Shown: piece by piece, positions 16,420 to 25,482 of the stretch
Layout of the letters: every line of letters begins with the position of its first letter
How positions within the stretch are numbered: the first letter of the stretch is position 1
Assembly (NCBI GenBank): GCA_024637255.1
Contig: JAGXFO010000007.1
Span: forward strand, 1-64,000
Source of the DNA: Sulfurovum sp.
GTDB lineage: Bacteria; Campylobacterota; Campylobacteria; Campylobacterales; Sulfurovaceae
DNA: 64,000 nt
Direction of reading: 5' to 3'
Notes under the pieces: generated by a model
What the model was told of the DNA's origin: nothing
Seen by the model: only the letters and a program-made list of their open reading frames with translations
The model's database searches: none
Made by a program: the position numbers and the translations under genes

Positions 16420-18696
16420 CTATTTTAAGCTTTCTCTCACCTCATTGACAGCTTTGACCATGTGTATTAAACTTGGTTTTACCTCTTCCCATTTACGTGT
16501 TTTGAGTCCGCAATCAGGATTGATCCAGAGTTGTTTTTGAGGCAAAACTTCTATCAGTAATCGTATCTGTTTCACCATCTCAGCTACACTTGGTATACGA
16601 GGAGAATGTATATCATAGATGCCTGGCCCAACCTCTTGCTTGTACCCTACTTCTTTAAAAATTTTCAACAGTCTATTGCCTGATCTTGCCGTTTCAATAG
16701 AAATAACATCGGCATCCATTGCTTCTATAGTTTGTATAATGTCATTAAACTCAGAGTAACACATGTGCGTATGTATTTGCGTTTCTTTTTTTGCTGTACT
16801 TACAGAGAGCCTAAAGTGCTCAACAGCCCATTTCTCATACAAGGCTATGTTCTCATTTCGAAGGGGGTAGCCTTCTTTAAATGCTGCCTCATCCACTTGA
16901 ATCATTTTGATGCCTGCATTTTGCAAATCACTTATCTCGTCAGAGATGGCTATAGCAATCTGTTCTGTCACTTCATCTCTTGGCTTATCGTCTCTTACAA
17001 ATGACCAGTTTAGTATAGTCACGGGACCTGTCAACATCCCTTTCATAATCTTACGTGTTTTGCTTTGTGCATAGGTTGTCCATTCCACTGTCATCGGTTT
17101 AGGTCGGCTAATGTCACCATAGATGAAAGGTGGCTTCACGCACCTGCTACCATAACTCTGTACCCAGCCGTTTTCACTAAATCCATAACCATTTAACTGT
17201 TCACCAAAGTACTCCACCATGTCATTACGTTCAGGCTCGCCATGTACCAGTACTTCCAAACCTACTTCTTCTTGAAACGCTACACATTCATCAATATATT
17301 TTTTTATCTCTGATTCATAGGTATCTTTTGTGATAAGAGATTTTTTATAGTCAGATCTAACTTGTCGTAATTCGGGTGTTTGCGGAAACGAACCAATCGT
17401 TGTAGTTGCCAAGTCATTATATGCCAAAAGAGATTTTTGAATCTTGATTCTCTCTTCATAGACACCTTCTCTTTGACGTTTTGATATACTTTTTACTCTT
17501 TCAAGTACTTCAAAGTTGTGGATACGTGTGGAATTTTTCCTTGATGCATTTGCACAGATGTTGGCATCATAGTATTGTTTGTCTGATGGGTTCATTTTTT
17601 CTTCATTCTTAAAAAAAAGTTTACTCAGCAGCGACACTTCATCCAGTTTTTCAACTGCATAGGAGAGCCAGTTTTTTATCTCCACATCCATGCTTTCTTC
17701 ATACTTAAGTGTAAAAGGTGTATGAAGCAGTGAACACGATGTGCCAATGATGAGTTTTTCTTTAGGTACAACAGTTGCAACATTTTTTAAAAGTTCTAAT
17801 GTTTTTTCTATATCATTTTTCCATATATTACGTCCATCCACTACACCTGCGATGAGGATTTTATTACTCTTTGCTATAAGTTCTAAACTTTCCAGATTTT
17901 TCTCTCCATACAAGAAATCAAGCCCAATGGCCCATATAGGTGTATGTACCAATACTCTAGTTGCTTCATTTGAATGTTCAAAATAACTTGTCACTACAAT
18001 CTTAATGCCATCTGATACTTTTGCCAAGGCATCGTAACAAGGCTTTAGTAGACTAAGTACTTTTGGTTCTAAATCTTTTACAAAAATAGGCTCATCTATC
18101 TGCACAATAATGTCATCATCCAGTAATGCAATTTCATTTAAAAGTGCTTCATAAAGAGGAAGTATTTTCCCAAACAACTCATAGGTATCTCCCCCATCTA
18201 CTCTTTTCGAAAGCCCTAAAAATGTGAGTGGTCCGATGATGTTAATCTTGGTTCTGATGCCTAGGGCTTTTGCCTCTTTGTATTCAGCTAATACTTTTTT
18301 AGCATTGAGCGCATAGGTATCACTCAATGAAAGTTCTGGAACTATATAATGATAATTGGTATTGAACCATTTTGTCATTTCCATAGCTATAGCATCTTTG
18401 TTCCCTCTTGCCATGGAAAAATAGAGTGATTCATCCTTGAGCGTTTTAAATCTTGAAGGTATTGCTCCTAAAAGTACTGCTGTATCAAGCATATTGTCGT
18501 ACAATGAAAAATCATTGGATGAAATGAACTCTATTCCGGCATCTTTTTGATAGTTCCAGTGCCTTTGCTTGAGTGTTGAAGCAACTTTTTCTACTTCAGA
18601 AAATGCATCCTTTCCAGCCCAAAATGATTCCAATACTTTTTTTAATTCTCTTTGTTCTCCAATACGTGGAAATCCTACTACATAATTTTTTGACAT
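16420..18696 (-). CDS. metE: Cobalamin-independent methionine synthase
   Basis: A 758-residue enzyme of standard length that transfers the methyl group from 5-methyltetrahydropteroyl-triglutamate to homocysteine. Two TIM barrels are seen: an N-terminal one starting VGFPRIGEQRELKKVLESFW and a catalytic C-terminal one from about 420 (TTTIGSFPQTPELR). Zinc ligands are visible in IHTHMCYSEF (His, Cys), HGEPERNDMVEYFGEQL (Glu) and NPDCGLKTRKW (Cys). AAAGGATG precedes the ATG. No cobalamin or SAM riboswitch was recognised upstream. It is monocistronic, with a terminator directly after it. Confidence 0.97.
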   Translation of the reverse strand: MSKNYVVGFPRIGEQRELKKVLESFWAGKDAFSEVEKVASTLKQRHWNYQKDAGIEFISSNDFSLYDNMLDTAVLLGAIPSRFKTLKDESLYFSMARGNKDAIAMEMTKWFNTNYHYIVPELSLSDTYALNAKKVLAEYKEAKALGIRTKINIIGPLTFLGLSKRVDGGDTYELFGKILPLYEALLNEIALLDDDIIVQIDEPIFVKDLEPKVLSLLKPCYDALAKVSDGIKIVVTSYFEHSNEATRVLVHTPIWAIGLDFLYGEKNLESLELIAKSNKILIAGVVDGRNIWKNDIEKTLELLKNVATVVPKEKLIIGTSCSLLHTPFTLKYEESMDVEIKNWLSYAVEKLDEVSLLSKLFFKNEEKMNPSDKQYYDANICANASRKNSTRIHNFEVLERVKSISKRQREGVYEERIKIQKSLLAYNDLATTTIGSFPQTPELRQVRSDYKKSLITKDTYESEIKKYIDECVAFQEEVGLEVLVHGEPERNDMVEYFGEQLNGYGFSENGWVQSYGSRCVKPPFIYGDISRPKPMTVEWTTYAQSKTRKIMKGMLTGPVTILNWSFVRDDKPRDEVTEQIAIAISDEISDLQNAGIKMIQVDEAAFKEGYPLRNENIALYEKWAVEHFRLSVSTAKKETQIHTHMCYSEFNDIIQTIEAMDADVISIETARSGNRLLKIFKEVGYKQEVGPGIYDIHSPRIPSVAEMVKQIRLLIEVLPQKQLWINPDCGLKTRKWEEVKPSLIHMVKAVNEVRESLK

Positions 18697-18752
18697 GCGT
18701 CATCCTTTGATATGATTAAATGATTTATAGAGTAATGTTAATAGTTAAGGTT

Positions 18753-19091
18753 TTAAAAAATGTATCCAGGAGGATGCACGCCCGTACGTCGGAATGCAAA
18801 ATATGTACAATAAAAAGGACAACGCGGAATGTAGTGATTGAGTAAAAGTACTAATCTCGTTTTATGCTCAAAATAGCAATTGCAATGGCAAGGCTTTGGA
18901 GACCGAACAACCACAACCTTAAGCAGTGCATCGGGAGGATCGTTTTCATCACATTCTGATTTGCTACCACCAAAGGAGCATAAAAGAGTTTGAACGGCAG
19001 AGGTCTGGCTTTGCAGCTTGTGCACAACATTGTACGCAAGCATCGCTGAAAAGGTAAAATAATTCTTAGCAAAGCCTCTAAGTAATTTCAT
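18753..19091 (-). CDS. Unrecognised open frame between purL and metE
   Basis: An open frame of 112 codons fills the gap between the purL stop (19105) and the metE leader. The product is Cys-rich, with CHCNCYF and RCPFYCTYF suggestive of a metal site, but also Arg/Pro-rich, and ends RTGVHPPGYIF. There is no ribosome binding site, codon use looks unlike the flanking genes, and a second minus-strand frame (18851-19072) is open across much of the same span with a hydrophobic stretch. It may be a real protein, a decayed gene or a non-coding leader RNA for metE. The whole stretch 18697-19104 holds nothing else I can name. Confidence 0.25.
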   Translation of the reverse strand: MKLLRGFAKNYFTFSAMLAYNVVHKLQSQTSAVQTLLCSFGGSKSECDENDPPDALLKVVVVRSPKPCHCNCYFEHKTRLVLLLNHYIPRCPFYCTYFAFRRTGVHPPGYIF

Positions 19092-19104
19092 TCTACATTC
19101 TTAC

Positions 19105-21324
19105 TTAAAGATCTTGTTCGATCGTCTTGGCAAATGTCGTAAAGTATATCTCTTTGACTTTTTCAAGTGGAAGCGCCACATCATTTACTGTAACCACATC
19201 ACCACCTACGGCACCAATAACACAAATCTCTAACCCTAACTCTTTAGCCATGGAAACGACTGCTACCATATGTGTATGGCTTACTTCAAGGAGTGCACGA
19301 CTTTGAGACTCGTCAAAAATATCTCTACTCTCTTTAACATCTATAACGGTCGTGACACCCATACCAGATACGGCTGCCATTTTAGAGAGTGCTATAGCAA
19401 TACCGCCCACATTTACATCTTTAGCAGCGTTAAGGAATCCTTTTTTATTTGCCTCTATCACAAGTTCCCAAAGTGCAAGTTCTACTTTATAATCAAATGT
19501 CGGCAAAGTTCCTGCTGTTTCGCCATGAAGTGCTTTGATGTACAGCGAGCCGCCAAATTCGCCTCTGGTCTCACCAACTAGAAGTATCAAACTTCCTTCT
19601 TCCTGAAAAGATGAAGGAAGTATTTTATTTTCATCCTCATTCAATCCCACCATCGCTATGGCAGGTGTAGGAAATACAGAGATACCATTTGTTTCATTGT
19701 AAAGTGATACGTTACCAGATACAACGGGGGTATTGAGGGCTATACAAGCTTCTTTGATACCTTCGCAACCTTCTGCAAACTGCCACATCACTTCGGGGTT
19801 TTCTGGGTTACCGTAGTTGAGACAATCCGTGATAGAAAGTGGTCTAGCACCAGACATCGCAACGTTACGTCCAGACTCCACCACTGCTAACGCTGCACCT
19901 TTTTTAGGATCGATGTAACAGTAACGTGGGTTGCAGTCAGAACTCATTGCTAAAGCTTTACCATTTTCTTTTATACGGATACAGGAAGCATCCAAGCTTC
20001 CTGGCCCTTTGGTTGTGTTTGTCTGCACCATGGAATCATATTGATTGTATACCCATGCTTTATCTGAAACTTCTATATGCGAAAGTAGTCTTTCATAGGC
20101 CTCTTGATTTCCAACACTTTCATAACTATCTACATTTTTAGCATTCACAGCATCCAGGTACTTAGGTCTTGAAACAGGTCTGTCAAGTATCGGTGCTTCT
20201 TCACTCACCGGAGCAATAGGCATATCGGCACATTTTTCACCGTGCCACATAAGTTCCATACGTGCAGTATCTGTCACTTCACCGATCACCGCAACGTCGA
20301 GTTCCCACTTTTCAAAAATGTCGATAATAGCCTGCTCAGAACCCTTCTTTGCACAAATAAGCATACGTTCCTGAGATTCAGAGAGCATAAAATCATAAGG
20401 CATCATGCCCTCTTCACGTGCGGGTACCTTGTCAAGATGCATAATCATACCTGCGCCCGTTTTTCCTGCCATTTCAAAAGCTGAAGAAGTCAATCCCGCT
20501 GCACCCATATCTTGGATACCCACAATAAGGTCTGTTTTAAATAACTCTAAACAAGCTTCAAGAAGAAGCTTTTCCGTAAACGGATCGCCAACTTGAACGG
20601 TAGGACGAAGTGATTTTGACTCTTCTGTAAAAGAGTCCGAACTCATCACGGCGCCGCCAAGACCATCACGTCCTGTTTTTGAGCCTACATACATTACAGG
20701 ATTGCCTATACCCGATGCAACCCCCAGAAAAATTTCATCTGTTCTCACAAGTCCCAAAGCAAATGCATTTACAAGAATATTTCCATTGTAGGACTCATCA
20801 AAACTCACCTCACCACCAATGGTTGGTACCCCCATACAGTTACCGTAAGAGCCTATACCATCTACTACACCACGCACCAAATGTCTTTGATATCTTGCGG
20901 TCTCAGAGTCACCGCTTACTGTACCAAAACGCAAGGCATTCATATTGGCTACAGGACGTGCACCCATCGTAAAAATGTCACGAAGTATACCGCCTACTCC
21001 AGTTGCCGCACCCTGAAAAGGCTCAATGAACGAAGGGTGGTTATGACTCTCCATCTTAAACACGGCAGCCATACCATCACCAATGTCAATGACCCCCGCA
21101 TTTTCACCAGGCCCCTGTATGACCCATGGTGCTTTTGTCGGGAAGCCGTTAAGGTACTTTTTACTTGACTTATAAGAACAGTGCTCTGACCACATAGCAG
21201 AGAAGATACCTATCTCAACAATATTTGGATGACGACCGTCAAGAATACGCAAGATATCTTCATACTCTGTTTTGCTTAGTTTGTGGGTCTTTAAAACTTC
21301 ATCTAGATTTTCAATCTGTGCCAT
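19105..21324 (-). CDS. purL: Phosphoribosylformylglycinamidine synthase II
   Basis: A 739-residue short-form PurL, the ATP-dependent synthase subunit that works with PurQ (glutaminase) and PurS. It contains AIR-synthase-type repeats: IFSAMWSEHCSYKSSKKYL near the N-terminus (His for catalysis), VFKMESHNHPSFIEPF, GGVLRDI-like GGILRDIFTMGARP, IGGEVSFDESYNGNILVNAF and a second half starting near residue 410 with SMVQTNTTKGPGS. PurQ and PurS are not in this window. AAGGAC is the ribosome binding site and a TATAAT lies about 37 bases upstream of the ATG. The short length is usual outside enterobacteria. Confidence 0.97.
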   Translation of the reverse strand: MAQIENLDEVLKTHKLSKTEYEDILRILDGRHPNIVEIGIFSAMWSEHCSYKSSKKYLNGFPTKAPWVIQGPGENAGVIDIGDGMAAVFKMESHNHPSFIEPFQGAATGVGGILRDIFTMGARPVANMNALRFGTVSGDSETARYQRHLVRGVVDGIGSYGNCMGVPTIGGEVSFDESYNGNILVNAFALGLVRTDEIFLGVASGIGNPVMYVGSKTGRDGLGGAVMSSDSFTEESKSLRPTVQVGDPFTEKLLLEACLELFKTDLIVGIQDMGAAGLTSSAFEMAGKTGAGMIMHLDKVPAREEGMMPYDFMLSESQERMLICAKKGSEQAIIDIFEKWELDVAVIGEVTDTARMELMWHGEKCADMPIAPVSEEAPILDRPVSRPKYLDAVNAKNVDSYESVGNQEAYERLLSHIEVSDKAWVYNQYDSMVQTNTTKGPGSLDASCIRIKENGKALAMSSDCNPRYCYIDPKKGAALAVVESGRNVAMSGARPLSITDCLNYGNPENPEVMWQFAEGCEGIKEACIALNTPVVSGNVSLYNETNGISVFPTPAIAMVGLNEDENKILPSSFQEEGSLILLVGETRGEFGGSLYIKALHGETAGTLPTFDYKVELALWELVIEANKKGFLNAAKDVNVGGIAIALSKMAAVSGMGVTTVIDVKESRDIFDESQSRALLEVSHTHMVAVVSMAKELGLEICVIGAVGGDVVTVNDVALPLEKVKEIYFTTFAKTIEQDL

Positions 21325-21361
21325 ATTTTTCTGTCCTTTTTAGGCGGTAAATAAGGCTTAT

Positions 21362-21367
21362 ATTATA
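21362..21367 (-). promoter_or_regulatory. Probable -10 element of purL
   Basis: TATAAT on the minus strand ends 37 bases before the purL ATG, giving an ordinary leader of about 30 bases with a ribosome binding site. No purine operator was identified. Confidence 0.4.
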
Positions 21368-21539
21368 GTAAAAAAGTGCTAAATAAGTGATGAGAGATAT
21401 TCAGAAAACGACAATAATTTATCGTTTTAGGGCCATAATCAAAATGCTTCCATCATGCAAAGAGCATGTGGCAATGAAGGCAAGGCAATTTTTGATACAA
21501 TCACAAACAAGAACCAAATACACAGCAAGGCAATTTACT

Positions 21540-22220
21540 ATGGATAAAATTTTACAAATGCTACTTTTACAACAACAACTCAATGATGCAACAAATGGTC
21601 TTGATTGGGAAAAAGGAATCACCAAAAACGGTAAGCTCATCGACTGGAAACGTGCCACTTATCTGGAGTGTGCAGAGCTCATAGAGTCCTATCCATGGAA
21701 ACATTGGAAGAATATTGATGCCAAACCGGACTATGAAAACATAAAAATAGAAGCCGTGGATATTTGGCACTTTATCATGTCACAAGGACTCGAAGACTAC
21801 AAAACTAGAAACGTGGGAAATATCAATAAGCTGGCTGAAAACATCAATCAATTAACCAATTTTCAAGCTTTTTCTGCCGATATCACGCTCACTACAAAAA
21901 ACTATTATGAGCAGATTGAAGTTGTAGAGATTTTGATGAAAACACTTTTTTGTGATGAATCTACAGAAAAACTGATAGAGGCATTTATCAATGTGGCTGT
22001 CCAGTCCGGACTAAACCTGGATGCACTGTATACACTCTATGTAGGAAAAAATATATTAAATCAATTTAGACAGGATCACGGTTACAAAGAAGGCAATTAT
22101 ATTAAAATATGGGAAGGAAAGGAAGATAACGTTGTCATGCAGCATTTACTTGATGAAAATGCTAATGTGACACCTAAAGAACTCTATCGGGCCCTGAAGA
22201 GCGCTTACCCAAAAGGGTAA
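21540..22220 (+). CDS. dut: Dimeric dUTP diphosphatase
   Basis: A 226-residue all-alpha dUTPase of the MazG-related dimeric class used by Campylobacterota. LLLQQQLNDATNGLDWEKG begins the fold, LECAELIESYPWKHWK contains the ExxE metal-binding motif, and IEAVDIWHFIMSQGLE contains the second ExxD motif; KIWEGKEDN near the C-terminus matches the family's KxWxGxEDN. It hydrolyses dUTP to dUMP, limiting uracil in DNA. The start at 21540 is preferred over an upstream in-frame ATG because homology begins there and AAGG precedes it; the intervening 51 codons look non-coding. The gene ends inside a stem-loop. Confidence 0.92.
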   Translation: MDKILQMLLLQQQLNDATNGLDWEKGITKNGKLIDWKRATYLECAELIESYPWKHWKNIDAKPDYENIKIEAVDIWHFIMSQGLEDYKTRNVGNINKLAENINQLTNFQAFSADITLTTKNYYEQIEVVEILMKTLFCDESTEKLIEAFINVAVQSGLNLDALYTLYVGKNILNQFRQDHGYKEGNYIKIWEGKEDNVVMQHLLDENANVTPKELYRALKSAYPKG

Positions 22221-22222
22221 GC
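22203..22222. terminator. Hairpin at the convergent dut / lipoprotein ends
   Basis: GCTTACCC, loop AAAA and GGGTAAGC form a perfect GC-containing 8-base stem. The 3' arm contains the dut stop codon TAA, and the opposite gene ends at 22224. The symmetric placement suggests a bidirectional terminator, though U-tracts are poor on both sides. Confidence 0.5.
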
Positions 22223-22223
22223 T

Positions 22224-22862
22224 CTATTCTACCATTCTGGTCAAATCTGTTTCTACGATTTGGTTACCCCGTACACTCACCTTTGTTGCTATACGTATGT
22301 TTTTCATACTGTCATAACCGCATTCTTGCCCGCATTTTACTGTACCTATAAGATAATAACTTCCTGATGGCACGCCGTAAAATCCAAATACACCGCTCGA
22401 ATCTGAGGCTGTAAATTTTAAATAGTTAAAGAGTCTGGTATCTGCTTTTTTCATTTTATTTCCACCCAGATAACTCTCCTCATACCACTGCTTGGAGTAA
22501 GAGGTAATTGGATTTAAGTATAGTCTTGTACCTGAGCCTGCGATGCGTTTACCATAAGTATCTTTGAGATAAATGGAGCCTTTTATTGTCCCCTTCCCCA
22601 TTCGTTGCAACCCATAGTACTCCGACAGAGGAAAGGCGATGCGTTGCATTTCATTTCCAGAACCCTGTTCTTCCATCATCATCTCAGACTCTGCAAGTGT
22701 TTCATCCAAATCAGAGATATCAACATCATCTGCACTACGCTGATTAGCCCAATCATTACTACTATTTTTAGAATGCTGAAGAGGTACTTCTTTTTGAGCA
22801 CATCCTGTAAATAAAGATATGGCCATAAGTGACATTAGCATTATTATTACTGTCTTAAACAT
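22224..22862 (-). CDS. Lipoprotein with carboxypeptidase-regulatory-like domain
   Basis: A 212-residue lipoprotein: signal peptide with lipobox LFTGC (Cys21), an acidic low-complexity segment (about 35-75, with ESEMMMEEQGSG), then a beta-sandwich domain. IKGSIYLKDTYGKRIAGSGT and SDSSGVFGFYGVPSGSYYLI follow the G-x-V-x-D-x-x-G...-D-x-x-G-x-F-x-F-x-x-L-P-x-G-x-Y pattern of carboxypeptidase regulatory-like (CarboxypepD_reg/SdrD B-like) domains. Cys residues in VKCGQECGY may form a disulfide. It probably sits on the outer membrane. Function is unknown and the neighbours do not help. Confidence 0.7.
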   Translation of the reverse strand: MFKTVIIMLMSLMAISLFTGCAQKEVPLQHSKNSSNDWANQRSADDVDISDLDETLAESEMMMEEQGSGNEMQRIAFPLSEYYGLQRMGKGTIKGSIYLKDTYGKRIAGSGTRLYLNPITSYSKQWYEESYLGGNKMKKADTRLFNYLKFTASDSSGVFGFYGVPSGSYYLIGTVKCGQECGYDSMKNIRIATKVSVRGNQIVETDLTRMVE

Positions 22863-22927
22863 TTTCTACCCTTTAATTAAAATCTTGACATTATACACAA
22901 ATAAACCCTTTATTGGAACGCTTATTT

Positions 22928-23260
22928 TTAACACTTATTTTTGTTCTTATATTGCTTGAAAAACCTTTCCAAGTGACCTTTTGCATCCTCATCTCCCGAA
23001 AAAGCTGCCTTCTGATACCAAAAAGCTGCCTTATGGCAACTCTGTTTTACCATCTCCCCTTTTTGGTACCGGCGTGCAAGGTGATATTGCGCCTCAGATT
23101 CACCCTCTTTTGCAAAACGATGCAAATGCTTTACTTTTCTTTTTTCGCCCTTATAGTACGACATAGTATTGAAAATGAGGCAGACAATAAGGATAGCCAG
23201 AGCCGCAATGACATAAAGCTCAAATCCTTCAAAACCTTTTAAATCTTCTGTAATTGCCAT
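22928..23260 (-). CDS. Small membrane protein with Sel1-like repeats
   Basis: A 110-residue protein with one N-terminal membrane helix (ELYVIAALAILIVCLIFNTM) followed by Sel1-type motifs: AKEGESEAQYHLARRYQKGE and KAAFWYQKAAFSGDEDAKGH. Such repeats mediate protein-protein contacts. The start at 23260 is chosen because upstream sequence in this frame lies inside mnmE and is not conserved-looking; GGGG precedes the ATG, one base after the mnmE stop codon. It is therefore at the end of the rpmH-rnpA-yidC-jag-mnmE block and likely co-transcribed. Partner unknown. Confidence 0.75.
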   Translation of the reverse strand: MAITEDLKGFEGFELYVIAALAILIVCLIFNTMSYYKGEKRKVKHLHRFAKEGESEAQYHLARRYQKGEMVKQSCHKAAFWYQKAAFSGDEDAKGHLERFFKQYKNKNKC

Positions 23261-23261
23261 A

Positions 23262-24602
23262 CTATTTCCCCAAACAAAATTCACCGAACATTTTGTCCAG
23301 GATCTCTTCACTGTCGTAAGGTTTAGAAATAGAAGAGATAGCCTTGACAGCCTCCTGCAAATGATAAGAAAAAAACTCCAACTCGCCCTCCATAAGCGGT
23401 ATTTTTGCTTCAAGTATGGATTCTCTTGCCCGGCTTACCGCTTCAATCTGCCGAGCCGAAATAAGCATAAGTTCCTCGCCTTCGCCAATACTGTCAAATA
23501 GCTGTTCAAGTTTTTGGGTTAATTTGACAAACGCTTTTTTAGCGCTTACTTCCACTGTATCGTAAGCATGAAATGTACTTGTGTCCAACACCATGTCAAG
23601 ATCTGATTTATTGAATGCTACTATCACATATTTATCTTCCAGTGCCCCAATAAGAGAAAGTATCTTTTCATCTTCTTTGTCCAAAGCCTTCGAGCCGTCA
23701 AAAAGTGCAACGATTACATCTGCATCTTCAACTGAGGCAATCGAACGTTCTATCCCTATCTTCTCTATGGTATCACTAGACTCACGTATACCTGCTGTAT
23801 CAATTAACCTGATAATATGCGAACCTATACGCACCTGCTCTTCAATAGTGTCTCTTGTGGTACCTGCTATATCACTCACAATTGCTCTATCATAAGAAAG
23901 TAAAGCATTTAACAAAGAGCTTTTACCCACATTGGGCTTCCCTATGATTGCAACTCTAAACCCCTCTATAAGCCCTCTTCGTCTATAGCTTGCATCTACT
24001 ATCTGTTCGATTTTAAGCGTAAGTCCATCAAGCTGTGCAGAGATACTCTGCATAATATCATCAGGAATATCTTCTTCAGCATAGTCAATCATGACTTCAG
24101 AATAAGCTAAAGATCTCAACAGGGCATCTCGGCTTTCATCGACAAAGGTTTTAAGTTCGCCCCTCATCTGTTTGGCCAGTATTTTTGCAGCATCTACACT
24201 TTTAGCTTCTATCAGTTTGGAAATGGCTTCAGCTTCTGTAAGATCTATTTTACCATTAAGAAATGCTCTTTTGGAAAATTCCCCCGGCTGTGCAAGTCGC
24301 ACCCCATACGAAGTGATGGTATCGAGTATCTCCTGTGCAACGATCATTCCGCCATGACACTGAAACTCGACTATCTCCTCACCGGTAAAACTGTGCGGTG
24401 CAGCAAAATAAATCATGATGGCATGATCTATGAGCTCATTTTTAAAATTATAAAGAGAGCTAAGGTGCGCATGCCTGGGGATGATTTTGTCTAAATGGGA
24501 AATTTTGTGTGCAATCTGCAGTGCAGCGTCTCCACTCACCCTTATGATAGAGATGGAGGAGACACCATGTGCCGTAGCAATGGCTGCGATTGAGTTATAC
24601 AT
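23262..24602 (-). CDS. mnmE: tRNA uridine-5-carboxymethylaminomethyl modification GTPase
   Basis: A 446-residue MnmE (TrmE), which with MnmG modifies the wobble uridine of certain tRNAs. The N-terminal folate-binding domain starts IAAIATAHGVSSISIIRVSG. The inserted G domain (about 210-370) has G1 GKPNVGKSSLL, G2 AGTTRDTIEE, G3 DTAGIRES and G4 NKSD. The C-terminal helical domain ends EFCLGK, the family's catalytic C-[IL]-G-K tail. It overlaps the jag stop by 8 bases, and the Sel1-type gene follows. This is the typical end of the yidC block. Confidence 0.97.
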   Translation of the reverse strand: MYNSIAAIATAHGVSSISIIRVSGDAALQIAHKISHLDKIIPRHAHLSSLYNFKNELIDHAIMIYFAAPHSFTGEEIVEFQCHGGMIVAQEILDTITSYGVRLAQPGEFSKRAFLNGKIDLTEAEAISKLIEAKSVDAAKILAKQMRGELKTFVDESRDALLRSLAYSEVMIDYAEEDIPDDIMQSISAQLDGLTLKIEQIVDASYRRRGLIEGFRVAIIGKPNVGKSSLLNALLSYDRAIVSDIAGTTRDTIEEQVRIGSHIIRLIDTAGIRESSDTIEKIGIERSIASVEDADVIVALFDGSKALDKEDEKILSLIGALEDKYVIVAFNKSDLDMVLDTSTFHAYDTVEVSAKKAFVKLTQKLEQLFDSIGEGEELMLISARQIEAVSRARESILEAKIPLMEGELEFFSYHLQEAVKAISSISKPYDSEEILDKMFGEFCLGK

Positions 24603-25479
24603 GTGTCTTGGTGTTATTGTTAAATTCGTTTATAACAACAAATTTTTTACCTTCCCTGGCTGTTTTAACTGCCACATATTTATCGGGGAATCTTTCACGC
24701 AATTGTTCAAGTGCTATTTGTACTAAAATACCGTCAAGAAAACGTGTTTTACCTTTTCCCTGCTTTTCAACATTTTCAATCACCGGCTTAATATAATTAC
24801 GGATCATCTCTTGTTGTGTGGTTAAGAATTCAGCAATTTCCAGTTTAATAAAAAGTTCGTATTTGGCATGCAGCCAATTAAAAAGCATATATGAAAGGGC
24901 ATTGTACCGGTACCCTTCTTTCCCAATCATCAACGCAGCGTCATTGCCGTCTATGAAAATAAGTGCTGTATTACCCCTCACATCCACTTCAACTACATCT
25001 ATATCAAAACAAGAGTGTGAAAGAAGCTCTTTCAGCTGATTTTCTATCATCTCTGCCAATTCAGGATACGAAACACTCTCTTCTTTAAAGTCTTCAGCCT
25101 TTTCGCCTTCTTCATGGATAGTATCCACTTCAAAAAAACTGTCGACTATGGCATTTCTTGCAAGCTTTCTTTCCACAGAGACAGGCGCTGCAATATTCTC
25201 AGTGTTCTGTTTATCTTCTTTTACCGTCTCAATAATTTCAGAAGCCACACTCTCTTCTGTACTGGGTACATAGACTGTTTTTTCTTTTTCTCGCTGCGGT
25301 ATTTTTGGCACAATGCTTTTACAGCTTGCTACGATAATGGCATTTTTTTTCAAAAAACCAAAGATGCCGCTAGAGGGATGCTGTAACACTTCATATTGAA
25401 GTTCAGAAATAGAACATTCTAACATTTGGGAAGCTTTTTGGTAAGCCTCCTCCAGTGTCAGCGCTTCTACCTTTTTCAT
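24595..25479 (-). CDS. jag: Jag/KhpB RNA-binding protein
   Basis: A 294-residue protein with three parts: a Jag-N domain (1-50, VEALTLEEAYQKASQMLECS and GIFGFLKKNAI), an acidic variable linker, a KH-type domain (about 170-215, DGNDAALMIGKEGYRYNALS with the GxxG-like IGKEGY) and an R3H domain at the C-terminus (RERFPDKYVAVKTAREGKKF). In other bacteria KhpB binds many RNAs and influences cell elongation. It sits 3 bases after yidC, the standard order, and overlaps mnmE by 8 bases. The call is firm; RNA targets here are unknown. Confidence 0.92.
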   Translation of the reverse strand: MKKVEALTLEEAYQKASQMLECSISELQYEVLQHPSSGIFGFLKKNAIIVASCKSIVPKIPQREKEKTVYVPSTEESVASEIIETVKEDKQNTENIAAPVSVERKLARNAIVDSFFEVDTIHEEGEKAEDFKEESVSYPELAEMIENQLKELLSHSCFDIDVVEVDVRGNTALIFIDGNDAALMIGKEGYRYNALSYMLFNWLHAKYELFIKLEIAEFLTTQQEMIRNYIKPVIENVEKQGKGKTRFLDGILVQIALEQLRERFPDKYVAVKTAREGKKFVVINEFNNNTKTHV

Positions 25480-25482
25480 AAA

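Noticed and set aside
18697..19104. Cobalamin or SAM riboswitch upstream of metE
   Set aside because: The region was read on the minus strand for the B12-box (GCCACTG-type) and SAM-I core elements and none was found.
21387..21539. N-terminal extension of the dUTPase
   Set aside because: The 51 extra codons show no homology-like pattern; the enzyme family starts at the 21540 ATG, which has an AAGG upstream.
23261..23413. N-terminal extension of the Sel1-like protein into mnmE
   Set aside because: The upstream codons are the shadow of the mnmE C-terminus; the ATG at 23260 with GGGG upstream starts the membrane helix.
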